Below are positions 34,022 to 42,007 of a stretch of 48,647 bases of DNA, piece by piece. Position numbers and translations under genes: made by a program. The stretch is taken from positions 1 through 48,647 of the forward strand of contig JAPLDT010000035.1 of assembly GCA_026391315.1 (NCBI GenBank), given 5' to 3'. Within the stretch, counting starts at the first letter, position 1; each line of letters starts with the position of its first letter. This DNA comes from Bacteroidia bacterium. Its GTDB lineage: Bacteria; Bacteroidota; Bacteroidia; Bacteroidales; Prolixibacteraceae. The notes beneath the pieces are model-generated. The model had not been told where the DNA came from. It did no database searches and saw nothing but the letters and a program-made list of their open reading frames with translations.

Positions 34022-34420
34022 ATGCAAAACAGATCTTCCACAATTGTGTTAAAAGATACGATCCAACTGTTGGAAACCGAGCAGGATATTGAAGGACGGC
34101 TTTTGAAAGAACAATTCTACCGAACCTATGAAAGCCTAAAACCCGTCAATCTTCTCCGAAGTTCAATACGGGATGTTGCTTCATCACCCTATTTAATTGA
34201 TAACATCATCGGCACAGCAGTGGGTTTGGCAACAGGCTATCTATCCAGAAAAATTGTGATAGGAACCTCAGGAAACTTGATCAGAAAACTTTTTGGCTTT
34301 TTGCTACAATTGGGTGTTACAAATACGGTTGCCCAGCACCCTGGTTCCATAAAATCAATCGGTCAGTTTATTTACCAACATTTTTTCCATAAAAAAAGCG
34401 ACAAATCCAGAATATTGTGA
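34022..34420 (+). CDS. Hypothetical protein of the stress operon
   Basis: The protein has 132 residues, with a charged N-terminal helical half (LKDTIQLLETEQDIEGRLLK) and a glycine-containing hydrophobic segment (IIGTAVGLATGYLSRKIVIG) that may insert in the membrane. I do not recognise a named family. Its stop overlaps the GTG start of the AI-2E-type gene (GTGA), indicating translational coupling. The setting is that of YqjD/YqjE/YqjK-like stress operons. Confidence 0.68.
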   Translation: MQNRSSTIVLKDTIQLLETEQDIEGRLLKEQFYRTYESLKPVNLLRSSIRDVASSPYLIDNIIGTAVGLATGYLSRKIVIGTSGNLIRKLFGFLLQLGVTNTVAQHPGSIKSIGQFIYQHFFHKKSDKSRIL

Positions 34421-35526
34421 TTAATAAAGAATTACAATTACCATTTTTTGCAAAGGCTTCCATCTTTTTTATCGGTTTGGTTGCCTTTGTTGCCATATTA
34501 TATATTGCTCAAGGAATCATTGTCCCTCTGGTTTTCTCCATCATTGTTGCCATCCTGCTCCATCCGGTTGTGAATTTTTTTGTACGGTTAAAAATTAACA
34601 GGATTATTGCTATTGTATTCGCTTTGCTCCTAACCTCTTTGGTACTTGCAGCGTTATTCGTTTTGATATTTACCCAGGCGAGCCAGTTTGGTGAATCGTG
34701 GCCAAAACTGGTGGACAAATTTACAGACACGCTCAACCAAATTATTTCTGAAATATCCGGTTACTACGATCTAAAACCGCAGATCATCCACGACTGGATT
34801 ACCAAGACCAAGGATGAACTTCTCCACTTCAGCAATGAAGCAATCGGTCAAATGATCGTTTCTGTGGGCAACATAGTCATGTTATTGTTATTAATTCCGG
34901 TTTACATCTTTTTAATCTTGTTTTACCAACCTCTCCTAATCGAATTTATTCGCAGGCTCTTTAGCTCAAGCGACCACAACCAGGTGAGTGAAATTGTTTC
35001 CCAGATAAAAAACGTGATCCAACGATATCTGGTAGGATTGGTGATCGAAGCTGTGATGGTGGCAACGTTGAATACTACTGCTCTCCTGATACTTGGAGTC
35101 CAATACGCGATCTTGCTGGGCATCATTGGAGCGATACTCAATGTGATTCCCTACATCGGAGGTCTTGTGGCCGTTGCGTTACCAATGATCGTTGCTTTGG
35201 CTACCAAATCGACTGCCTGGTATGCTTTTTACGTTATGTTAAGCTACTATTTCATCCAATTGATCGACAACAATTACATTGTTCCTTACATCGTTGCCTC
35301 AAAAGTAAAAATCAATGCACTATTCTCGATCATCGTAGTTTTTGTCGGGAATGCGATATGGGGAATTCCCGGCATGTTCCTTTCCATACCGCTTTTGGCT
35401 ATTGTAAAAGTAATTTTCGACCATATTGAATCGGTAAAACCCTGGGGATTTTTATTGGGCGATACCATGCCATCATTGTTAACTATAGAACCAATAATAA
35501 AAAAATTAAAAAAATTGGTCCCATGA
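34417..35526 (+). CDS. AI-2E family transporter (PurR-unrelated permease)
   Basis: This 369-residue membrane protein has about seven or eight hydrophobic segments. The N-terminal VALxxxxYIAQGIIVPLVFSI pattern and the C-terminal GAILNVIPYIGGLVAVALPM, YYFIQLIDNNYIVPYIVASK, GNAIWGIPGMFLSIPLLAI are diagnostic of the AI-2E / TerC-like UPF0118 family. Members export autoinducer 2 or act as Na/H antiporters, so substrate is open. Start is GTG overlapping the previous stop. Confidence 0.9.
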   Translation: MINKELQLPFFAKASIFFIGLVAFVAILYIAQGIIVPLVFSIIVAILLHPVVNFFVRLKINRIIAIVFALLLTSLVLAALFVLIFTQASQFGESWPKLVDKFTDTLNQIISEISGYYDLKPQIIHDWITKTKDELLHFSNEAIGQMIVSVGNIVMLLLLIPVYIFLILFYQPLLIEFIRRLFSSSDHNQVSEIVSQIKNVIQRYLVGLVIEAVMVATLNTTALLILGVQYAILLGIIGAILNVIPYIGGLVAVALPMIVALATKSTAWYAFYVMLSYYFIQLIDNNYIVPYIVASKVKINALFSIIVVFVGNAIWGIPGMFLSIPLLAIVKVIFDHIESVKPWGFLLGDTMPSLLTIEPIIKKLKKLVP

Positions 35527-35657
35527 TAGATCAAAAGAGAGGGAGACATATTTTGAGAAATTCTTATTTGAAAATTGATAGTAATAATACAGATCCTCAA
35601 TTTGCCAGTGCCTATATGGGTCAAATTAAATTGGCCATCAGCAAATTAATTTTATAA
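35523..35657 (+). CDS. Possible 44-residue coupled small protein
   Basis: An ATG overlaps the AI-2E stop codon (ATGA) and opens a 44-codon frame: MIDQKRGRHILRNSYLKIDS, then NNTDPQFASAYMGQIKLAIS, ending KLIL. It ends eight bases before the next gene. The coupling geometry is what real genes show in this island, but no homologue is known to me and the frame could be chance. Confidence 0.35.
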   Translation: MIDQKRGRHILRNSYLKIDSNNTDPQFASAYMGQIKLAISKLIL

Positions 35658-35665
35658 CAACTAAA

Positions 35666-37993
35666 ATGAAAAATGAAATAGTTTCGGCTCCATCCTTTGA
35701 TTCAGTTCATACTTCACAGGATATCTTAGGATTGGTAAATCATGGAATGACCCTTTTAAAAAATAATGAAACATGTCGGGAGTCAGCAAATGGGCTTGCC
35801 GAAATATTGGTTGTGACGTCCTATCCTCCCAGGGAATGTGGCATAGCTACTTATTCTCAGGATTTAATTAGGGCGATAAACAACAAATTCAACAATTCCT
35901 TATCCATCAAGGTTTGTGCACTTGAATCCAATGAAACAAATTACTCCTATCCTGGTGAAGTCAAATATATACTTAAAACCTCGCTGGCTGATGAGTATGA
36001 AAAAATGGCAATTACAATCAATAAAAATGATCGTATCAAACTAATTCTCATTCAGCATGAGTTCGGGTTCTATAAGAAGCAGGAAAACGCGTTTATGCAA
36101 TTTCTATTTGAACTCTCTAAACCTGTTGTGATCGTTTTTCATACCGTTTTACCTCATCCTGATCCACAACTTTTATCAAAGATTAAAAGTATCACTTCTG
36201 TATGTCAGTCAATTATAGTTATGACCCGATCCTCGGCTGATATTTTAAAGAATGAATACAACGTAGCTTCTGAGAAGATATCAGTGATTGCGCATGGTAC
36301 CCATCTGGTTCCCCATTTGAACGAAAAGTCTTTAAAACTGAAGTATGGATTAACAAATCGGAAGGTTCTTACTACATTTGGTTTGCTAAGTTCAGGAAAA
36401 GGAATTGAAACCACATTGGCAGCATTACCTGCAATTATCAAACAATGCCCTGCAGCCATGTTTATGATTTTGGGTAAAACCCATCCGGAGGTTGTTAAAA
36501 CAGATGGAGAAGAATACCGCGAAATGCTGATGCAAACAATAGAAAAATTGGGAATTGAGGATCATGTACGTTTTATTAATAAATATCTGTCACTTCCTGA
36601 ATTGCTTGAATATTTGCAACTTACAGATATATATCTCTTTACGGCAAACGATCCGAATCAAGCCGTCAGCGGCACTTTTGCCTATGCGATGAGTTGCGGT
36701 TGCCCTATCATTTCCACGCCCATTCCCCATGCGGTAGAAGTGTTAACTGGTGATACGGGCATAATTTTTGATTTTCGCGATTCAGACCAGTTGGCAGCAG
36801 GTGTGAACCGCTTACTTCAAAATGATTCTTTACGAAAAAGTCTCATTGTCAATGTATTGCAAAAAATAATATCTACTGCCTGGGAAAATTCCGCAGTTGG
36901 ACATGCTTTGCTACTGGGGAAAATTGCCGATGAAAAAATGGTACTACGGTACAATCTCCCGCCTATCAAATTTGATCACCTTAATAATATGACTACCGAT
37001 TTCGGAATCATTCAATTTTCAAAAATCAACCAGCCGGATGTTAATTCCGGGTATACGCTGGATGATAACGCCCGTGCCCTGATTGCCTGTTGCATGTATT
37101 TTAAATTGACCGGTGACGAAAAAAGTGTGTTTTACATACAGAAATATCTGAATTTTATCAAGTATTGCCAATTACCTTCTGGTGATTTTTTAAATTATGT
37201 CGACCAGGAAAGCCATTTTACAGACCATAACAAAGCAGTAAATCTGGATGATTCCAACGGGAGAGCTATCTGGGCTTTGGGATACTTGATCTCATTGATT
37301 GATCTCCTTCCTACAAAAATTATCCTTGAAGCAGACAGGATACTGGCTAAATCGCTCCACACTTTTGACAGGGTTCATTCTACGAGAGCAATGGCCTTTG
37401 CAATCAAGGGATTGTATTATTATCACCACACCATGAAATCGGCCGAAAATCTACTTCTAATCAAAACCTTAGCCAATCGGTTGGTACAGATGTACAAACA
37501 CGAATCGACGAGGGAATGGGAATGGTTCGAGGGATATCTCACCTATGCCAACAGCATCTTACCGGAGGCCATGTTGTACGCCTGGTTGTTAACTGGTGAA
37601 GACAATTACAAGGAGATCGCAAATTCGTCCTTGGATTTTCTGCTCTCGCATACCTTCAATCAAAACGGAATTGAGGTAATCTCAAACAAAGAATGGTTTT
37701 TCAGGGGTGAGAAAACGGGAAAATTTGGTGAGCAGCCTATTGATGTTGCTTATACAATCATGACATTAAGCAAATTCTACGATGTATTTGATGACGATAA
37801 AATGTATGAAAAAATGGTTACTGCCTTCAATTGGTTTTTGGGGGAAAACCGTTTACACCAAATTGTATACAACCCCTGTACCGGAGGATGTTATGATGGA
37901 CTAGAGGAGAAGAATGTCAACCTTAACCAGGGTGCTGAATCAACGATTAGTTACCTGATGGCCAGATTAACAATTGAAAAGTATAATAAGTAA
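35666..37993 (+). CDS. Two-domain glycosyltransferase: GT4-like plus alpha/alpha toroid
   Basis: The protein has 775 residues. Residues about 45-430 are GT-B/GT4-like: EILVVTSYPPRECGIATYSQ, ISVIAHGTHLVPHLN, TFGLLSSGKGIETTLAALP, VRFINKYLSLPELLEYLQLT. The usual EX7E catalytic motif is absent: in NQAVSGTFAYAMSCGCP I align Gln and Tyr to the two glutamates. Residues about 440-775 form a repeated-helix domain with DDNARALIACCMYFKLTG, DDSNGRAIWALGYLI, RAMAFAIKGLYYY, resembling (alpha/alpha) barrels of glycosidases. It may transfer or process a sugar; donor and acceptor are unknown. PIG-L deacetylase, a second GT4 and a glycosidase follow. Confidence 0.8.
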   Translation: MKNEIVSAPSFDSVHTSQDILGLVNHGMTLLKNNETCRESANGLAEILVVTSYPPRECGIATYSQDLIRAINNKFNNSLSIKVCALESNETNYSYPGEVKYILKTSLADEYEKMAITINKNDRIKLILIQHEFGFYKKQENAFMQFLFELSKPVVIVFHTVLPHPDPQLLSKIKSITSVCQSIIVMTRSSADILKNEYNVASEKISVIAHGTHLVPHLNEKSLKLKYGLTNRKVLTTFGLLSSGKGIETTLAALPAIIKQCPAAMFMILGKTHPEVVKTDGEEYREMLMQTIEKLGIEDHVRFINKYLSLPELLEYLQLTDIYLFTANDPNQAVSGTFAYAMSCGCPIISTPIPHAVEVLTGDTGIIFDFRDSDQLAAGVNRLLQNDSLRKSLIVNVLQKIISTAWENSAVGHALLLGKIADEKMVLRYNLPPIKFDHLNNMTTDFGIIQFSKINQPDVNSGYTLDDNARALIACCMYFKLTGDEKSVFYIQKYLNFIKYCQLPSGDFLNYVDQESHFTDHNKAVNLDDSNGRAIWALGYLISLIDLLPTKIILEADRILAKSLHTFDRVHSTRAMAFAIKGLYYYHHTMKSAENLLLIKTLANRLVQMYKHESTREWEWFEGYLTYANSILPEAMLYAWLLTGEDNYKEIANSSLDFLLSHTFNQNGIEVISNKEWFFRGEKTGKFGEQPIDVAYTIMTLSKFYDVFDDDKMYEKMVTAFNWFLGENRLHQIVYNPCTGGCYDGLEEKNVNLNQGAESTISYLMARLTIEKYNK

Positions 37994-38033
37994 CAACCTG
38001 AATGGCTCAATGAACTGATTTACTTTTAAAACA

Positions 38034-38588
38034 GTGAGAATAGATACTGAAAAAACAAAATCTGTGGCTCTCATCGTAGCACATCCTGATGATGAAACAT
38101 TGTGGGCCGGAGGTACAATCCTTTCACATCCAGCATGGAACTGGGTTATTGTTTGTCTGTGCAGAGGCAGTGATATAGAACGGGCCTCCAAATTTGGCAA
38201 TGCAGTTAAGATTCTTAAGGCCAAGGGCATAATGGGTGACCTCGATGATGGTCCTCAACAAAAACCTTTGGATGATGGTGAAGTAGAAAATAGTATCATG
38301 GAGTTGTTACCTCAGAAACGTTATGATTTGCTGATCACCCACAATATTACAGGAGAATATACACGACACCTCAGACATGAGGAGGTAAGCAAGGCTGTGA
38401 TAAAACTTTGGCAGAATGGAAAAATTAATGCCAGTGAGCTATGGACATTTGCCTACGAAGATGGCAACAAAGCCTATTTTCCAATTGCCATCGAAAAGGC
38501 ATCTGTTTTTAAGCAACTGCCTCAAAACATCTGGAACAAAAAATACAACATTATAACAGAAACATACGGTTTTGATCAGAACAGCTAG
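38034..38588 (+). CDS. PIG-L/LmbE-family deacetylase
   Basis: This 184-residue protein starts with GTG. The zinc-site motif AHPDDET lies in VALIVAHPDDETLWAGGTIL and the third ligand region in TRHLRHEEVSKAVI. LmbE-like enzymes remove N-acetyl groups from sugars such as GlcNAc-linked precursors. With two glycosyltransferases around it, deacetylation of an N-acetylhexosamine intermediate is a good inference. It lies 40 bp after the two-domain glycosyltransferase. Confidence 0.88.
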   Translation: MRIDTEKTKSVALIVAHPDDETLWAGGTILSHPAWNWVIVCLCRGSDIERASKFGNAVKILKAKGIMGDLDDGPQQKPLDDGEVENSIMELLPQKRYDLLITHNITGEYTRHLRHEEVSKAVIKLWQNGKINASELWTFAYEDGNKAYFPIAIEKASVFKQLPQNIWNKKYNIITETYGFDQNS

Positions 38589-38712
38589 GAAGCCAAAACA
38601 GTACCTCATGCAGAAGCATTCTGGCAATTCACCAATCAGTTTCATGCTAAAAACTGATTTAGCAATCTGAAGATGAGACAATTTAAATTATCAATAACTA
38701 ATAAATTTCTCA

Positions 38713-38736
38713 ATTTTCACATTTTCACATTTTCAC
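38713..38736 (+). repeat. Three tandem ATTTTCAC octamers before the second GT4 gene
   Basis: ATTTTCAC repeats three times, followed by ATTAATTTTC and the ATG. Unit loss or gain would change the leader length by 8 bp. No other gene is in this 158-bp gap. Confidence 0.55.
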
Positions 38737-38746
38737 ATTAATTTTC

Positions 38747-39889
38747 ATGAAAGTATTAGTAATGTACGATTACCCTCCATCCCCCGGAGGGCTAGCAACT
38801 CAGGGAGATCTTTTATACAAGGGTCTTCTGGGAATGGGCGTTGATGCCCGTGCAGTTCATTTCGAATCGGCTCAGGAAAAAGAGTGGTACTATCGCTGGT
38901 TTGAACCGGATGTTGTTATTGGAGTAGGATACTGGGGCCACACGCCGCAATTGGTGCTACATCCCCAGCGATACGGGATCCAGCCAGTCCCATGGCTGGT
39001 GGCAGATGGTTATATCGCAAATTATCAGGAAGTTTTGAATACCCTTCCTTTGATCCTTGTTACATCAAACTGGGTCAAAGAGATGTATGTCCGCGATGGC
39101 ATTCATGGTGATCGAATTGAAGTTCTTCCAGTTGGATGTGATACGGATTCTTTCAAACCGTTTGAAAAAAATGATCCGAAAATTCTTGCCGTACGTGAAG
39201 CGCTAGGAATCTCACCGGAACAGCTGATGATACTTACTGTTGGTGGTGATGCTGCATCCAAAGGTGCACAGGAGGTAATGCAGGCGCTTGCTATCATTGA
39301 TTCAAAAGCACCTGATTGGAAATATGTATGCAAAGTATGGCCGCAACCACGCACAAAAATTCAAAATCTGGCAGATTTGCAAATAGCATCAGACCTTGGC
39401 ATAGAAAAAAATGTCACCTATGAAACCAATACGATCTCCAGAAATTTCATGCCCTATTTGGTAGGTGCATGTGATATTTATGCTGCCCCGTCGAGGCTTG
39501 AAGGATTTGGTATGCCACAAGTCGAAGCCGGAGCCTGCGAAAAACCTGTCATTAGCATAAAAGCTATGGGAATGCTGGATACCTTAATTGACGGTGAAAC
39601 AGCATTTTTGGCAAATGTGGCGCAGCGAATTGTTGTCAATGAGGTAATTATAGGTGGCGAGTCGGGATTTGAGGAAAAGCACAAACTGATTTTTGAAGTT
39701 CCGCGAACTGTGGATTACCGTGCCAATGTTCAGGATATCGCCAAATATTTATTGATTCTTATGAAAGACGCAAGTCTGCGTGACAAAATGGGGAAAGCTG
39801 GTCGGGAGCGCGTGGTAGCAAATTTTGATTACCGCGTAGTTGCAAAAAGGTTTGTTCAGATCATCAACGAAAAATTGGGTATATACTAA
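38747..39889 (+). CDS. Glycosyltransferase family 4
   Basis: This 380-residue GT-B enzyme has the N-terminal glycine-rich start VMYDYPPSPGGLATQGDLLY, an acceptor-domain region, and the donor domain with the phosphate/nucleotide segment ILTVGGDAASKGAQEVMQAL. The classical EX7E motif is intact in APSRLEGFGMPQVEAGACEK. It transfers a sugar from a nucleotide donor; which sugar is unknown. It contrasts with the upstream two-domain protein whose EX7E is lost. It precedes an alpha/alpha-barrel glycosidase by about 15 bp. Confidence 0.9.
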   Translation: MKVLVMYDYPPSPGGLATQGDLLYKGLLGMGVDARAVHFESAQEKEWYYRWFEPDVVIGVGYWGHTPQLVLHPQRYGIQPVPWLVADGYIANYQEVLNTLPLILVTSNWVKEMYVRDGIHGDRIEVLPVGCDTDSFKPFEKNDPKILAVREALGISPEQLMILTVGGDAASKGAQEVMQALAIIDSKAPDWKYVCKVWPQPRTKIQNLADLQIASDLGIEKNVTYETNTISRNFMPYLVGACDIYAAPSRLEGFGMPQVEAGACEKPVISIKAMGMLDTLIDGETAFLANVAQRIVVNEVIIGGESGFEEKHKLIFEVPRTVDYRANVQDIAKYLLILMKDASLRDKMGKAGRERVVANFDYRVVAKRFVQIINEKLGIY

Positions 39890-39904
39890 TGTTGAAATGT
39901 GAAA

Positions 39905-41080
39905 ATGGAAAACTGGCAAGAAATTGAAGATGCTAAGAAAGCTGCACTTGAGGTACTGCTGCACAATGCTCACGGACCCTACTCAGGTCTCCCGCGTACT
40001 GCAGGATGGGGCTATCCGGAACCATATACCCGGGATTTGATGTTTTCCATTCTTGGCATAGCCGTAACCGGAAATATAAAATTACTCGGAAGCATCCGAA
40101 AAGTGCTGGAAACACTGGCAAAAAATCAGACACACCATGGTCACATCCCTTCGTTGGTTCATGATAAGGAAGACCGTGGATCCAGCGATACCACTCCATT
40201 GTTTTTGATGGCAGTTGGCATTTATAGAAAAGTTTCGGCTGAACCGGATTTTTTAACTGAGGCAGTTGAAAAAGCGCTGATCTGGATGGAATACCAAAGT
40301 CCGTCTGACCGTTACCTTGTTGCCCAGCAACCTACCAGCGACTGGCGCGATGAACAATGGGTGACAGGATATGGACTGTTTGTAAATACGGTCGTATACA
40401 GCTACTTGCGCCTCTTGGGCAAAGACGAGCGAGCAGAGCATGTACGTCGTGAAATGGGTCGGTTTACCATCGTAGGCGGATCAGGTCATCACCATGTGCA
40501 CGAAGGCCTTGTTGTGAAACATAAACCATATTTTGCTTTCTGGTCTTACAAAATTCATAGTAGTGAAAGGTTCGATCTTCTTGGTAATGCACTGGCAATT
40601 CTTTCCGGATTGGCAACTCCTTCCAGAGCCAATGAGATGATTTCGTGGATCGAAGAGGAGTGCGAAGCCATGCGGCTTCGCGGAGAATTGTCAATTCATC
40701 TGCCACCAAATTTTTTCCCTTATATAAGACCTGAGGATGCTGAGTGGCTGCCAAGGTATTTAATATATAACAACCCGGGAGAGTACCACAACGGAGGTAT
40801 TTGGCCATTTATTTGCGGGTTTTATGTGGCAGCCCTTGTTGCAGCCAAAAGGTTTAAGCTGGCAAAAGAGAAACTCCTTGTACTTACTCATTTGGTAACA
40901 TTGTCTGATTCAGGTGAACTCCAATTTGGTTTCAATGAGTGGATTAAGGCCCAAAACGGCATACCCATGGGCCAGGATTGGCAAACCTGGAGTGCGGCAC
41001 TTTATCTTTATGCCGCCAAATGTGTAGAGCTAAATGAAACGCCATTTTTTGAAGAAATGCGCAATTACCACAAATATTAA
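39905..41080 (+). CDS. (alpha/alpha)6-barrel glycosidase-like protein
   Basis: This 391-residue protein has the pattern of GH100 / amylo-1,6-glucosidase (GDE_C)-type barrels: GYPEPYTRDLMFSILGIAVT, GHIPSLVHDKEDRGSSDTTP, NPGEYHNGGIWPFICGFYVA, FNEWIKAQNGIPMGQDWQTW then SAALYLYAA. Acidic residues in YTRD and the GSSDTTP stretch are the likely catalytic region. Substrate unknown. The ATG at 39905 (MENWQEIED) is preferred over a GTG two codons upstream. It ends the carbohydrate block and precedes promoter P7. Confidence 0.8.
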   Translation: MENWQEIEDAKKAALEVLLHNAHGPYSGLPRTAGWGYPEPYTRDLMFSILGIAVTGNIKLLGSIRKVLETLAKNQTHHGHIPSLVHDKEDRGSSDTTPLFLMAVGIYRKVSAEPDFLTEAVEKALIWMEYQSPSDRYLVAQQPTSDWRDEQWVTGYGLFVNTVVYSYLRLLGKDERAEHVRREMGRFTIVGGSGHHHVHEGLVVKHKPYFAFWSYKIHSSERFDLLGNALAILSGLATPSRANEMISWIEEECEAMRLRGELSIHLPPNFFPYIRPEDAEWLPRYLIYNNPGEYHNGGIWPFICGFYVAALVAAKRFKLAKEKLLVLTHLVTLSDSGELQFGFNEWIKAQNGIPMGQDWQTWSAALYLYAAKCVELNETPFFEEMRNYHKY

Positions 41081-41100
41081 AACAATCAGAATTGATCCAG

Positions 41101-41165
41101 TGTGAATCATGTAACTCTTTGTCGGAATTGTGTAATGCACTTTTGCCCATATAAGCAGACCTTTG
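41101..41165 (+). promoter_or_regulatory. Island promoter P7 (DUF3108 protein)
   Basis: TGTGAATCATGTAAC, 15 nt, TGTAAT, 21 nt, GACCTTTG ending at 41165. The gene starts 57 bases later. Confidence 0.75.
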
Positions 41166-41221
41166 TTTTATGAAGATTCATTCACCAGCGTTAAAACAAA
41201 TATCTCCATAAAACTAGAAGG

Positions 41222-42007
41222 ATGAAGGCTGCTATTAGTTTTCTAATTATCCTGTTGCTATCAGTATTCCAGATAGATGCTCAGGACTTATCCAATCCAC
41301 CACTTAAAATGGTAACTCCTTTTTCGTCAGGAGAAAAGCTTACCTACCAGGTAAAATATGGTTTTATCGTGGGCGGAATTACAACCTTTACGCTTTCAGA
41401 TACCATTTATAAAAGTAAGCCAGTCTTTCATGCAAAGGCAATAGGGCAAACCTCCGGACTTGCCAACACGATATACGGGGTAAAAGACATTTACGAAAGC
41501 TGGTTTGATAAAAACACAACCTTGCCATACAAGCAGATTAGAAATATCAAGGAAGGCCGCTATACGCTTTACAATGAGGCAATATACAACCGGAGAAACA
41601 ATACCGTTTATTCAAAACTTTCCGGAGAACATAAGGTTCCTGAAAAGATTTTTGATCTGTGTTCTACCTTTTATTACATCAGAAGAGTCGATTTCTCTAA
41701 AATGAATGAGGGTGATATACTTTTTGTAAATATGTATTTCGCTGACGAGATATATCCTTTCTACCTAAGGTACAGTGGAAAAGAGACCATCAGAACCAAA
41801 AGCGGAAAGATGAACTGCATTAAAATAAGTCCGGTTGTTGAAGTAGGTCGCATGTTCGAAACAAAAGATGATATGACTATTTGGTTTACTGACGATGATA
41901 AATGTATTCCGGTTTTGGTCAGGATGAATCTGCGAATTGTTGGTGCCGTATTTTTGAGACTAATTAAATATGAGCATGCTGCATATTTATTAACAATTCA
42001 GGAATGA
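41222..42007 (+). CDS. DUF3108 exported protein
   Basis: This 261-residue protein has a signal peptide (ISFLIILLLSVFQIDAQDL) and the DUF3108 beta-rich fold: FSSGEKLTYQVKYGFIVGGI, TFTLSDTIYKSKPVFHAKAI, YGVKDIYESWFDKNTTLPYK, DDMTIWFTDDDKCIPVLVRM. Function of the family is unknown; lipid or envelope binding is often suggested. Its 3' end overlaps the oppositely transcribed kinase gene by 10 bp. Confidence 0.88.
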   Translation: MKAAISFLIILLLSVFQIDAQDLSNPPLKMVTPFSSGEKLTYQVKYGFIVGGITTFTLSDTIYKSKPVFHAKAIGQTSGLANTIYGVKDIYESWFDKNTTLPYKQIRNIKEGRYTLYNEAIYNRRNNTVYSKLSGEHKVPEKIFDLCSTFYYIRRVDFSKMNEGDILFVNMYFADEIYPFYLRYSGKETIRTKSGKMNCIKISPVVEVGRMFETKDDMTIWFTDDDKCIPVLVRMNLRIVGAVFLRLIKYEHAAYLLTIQE

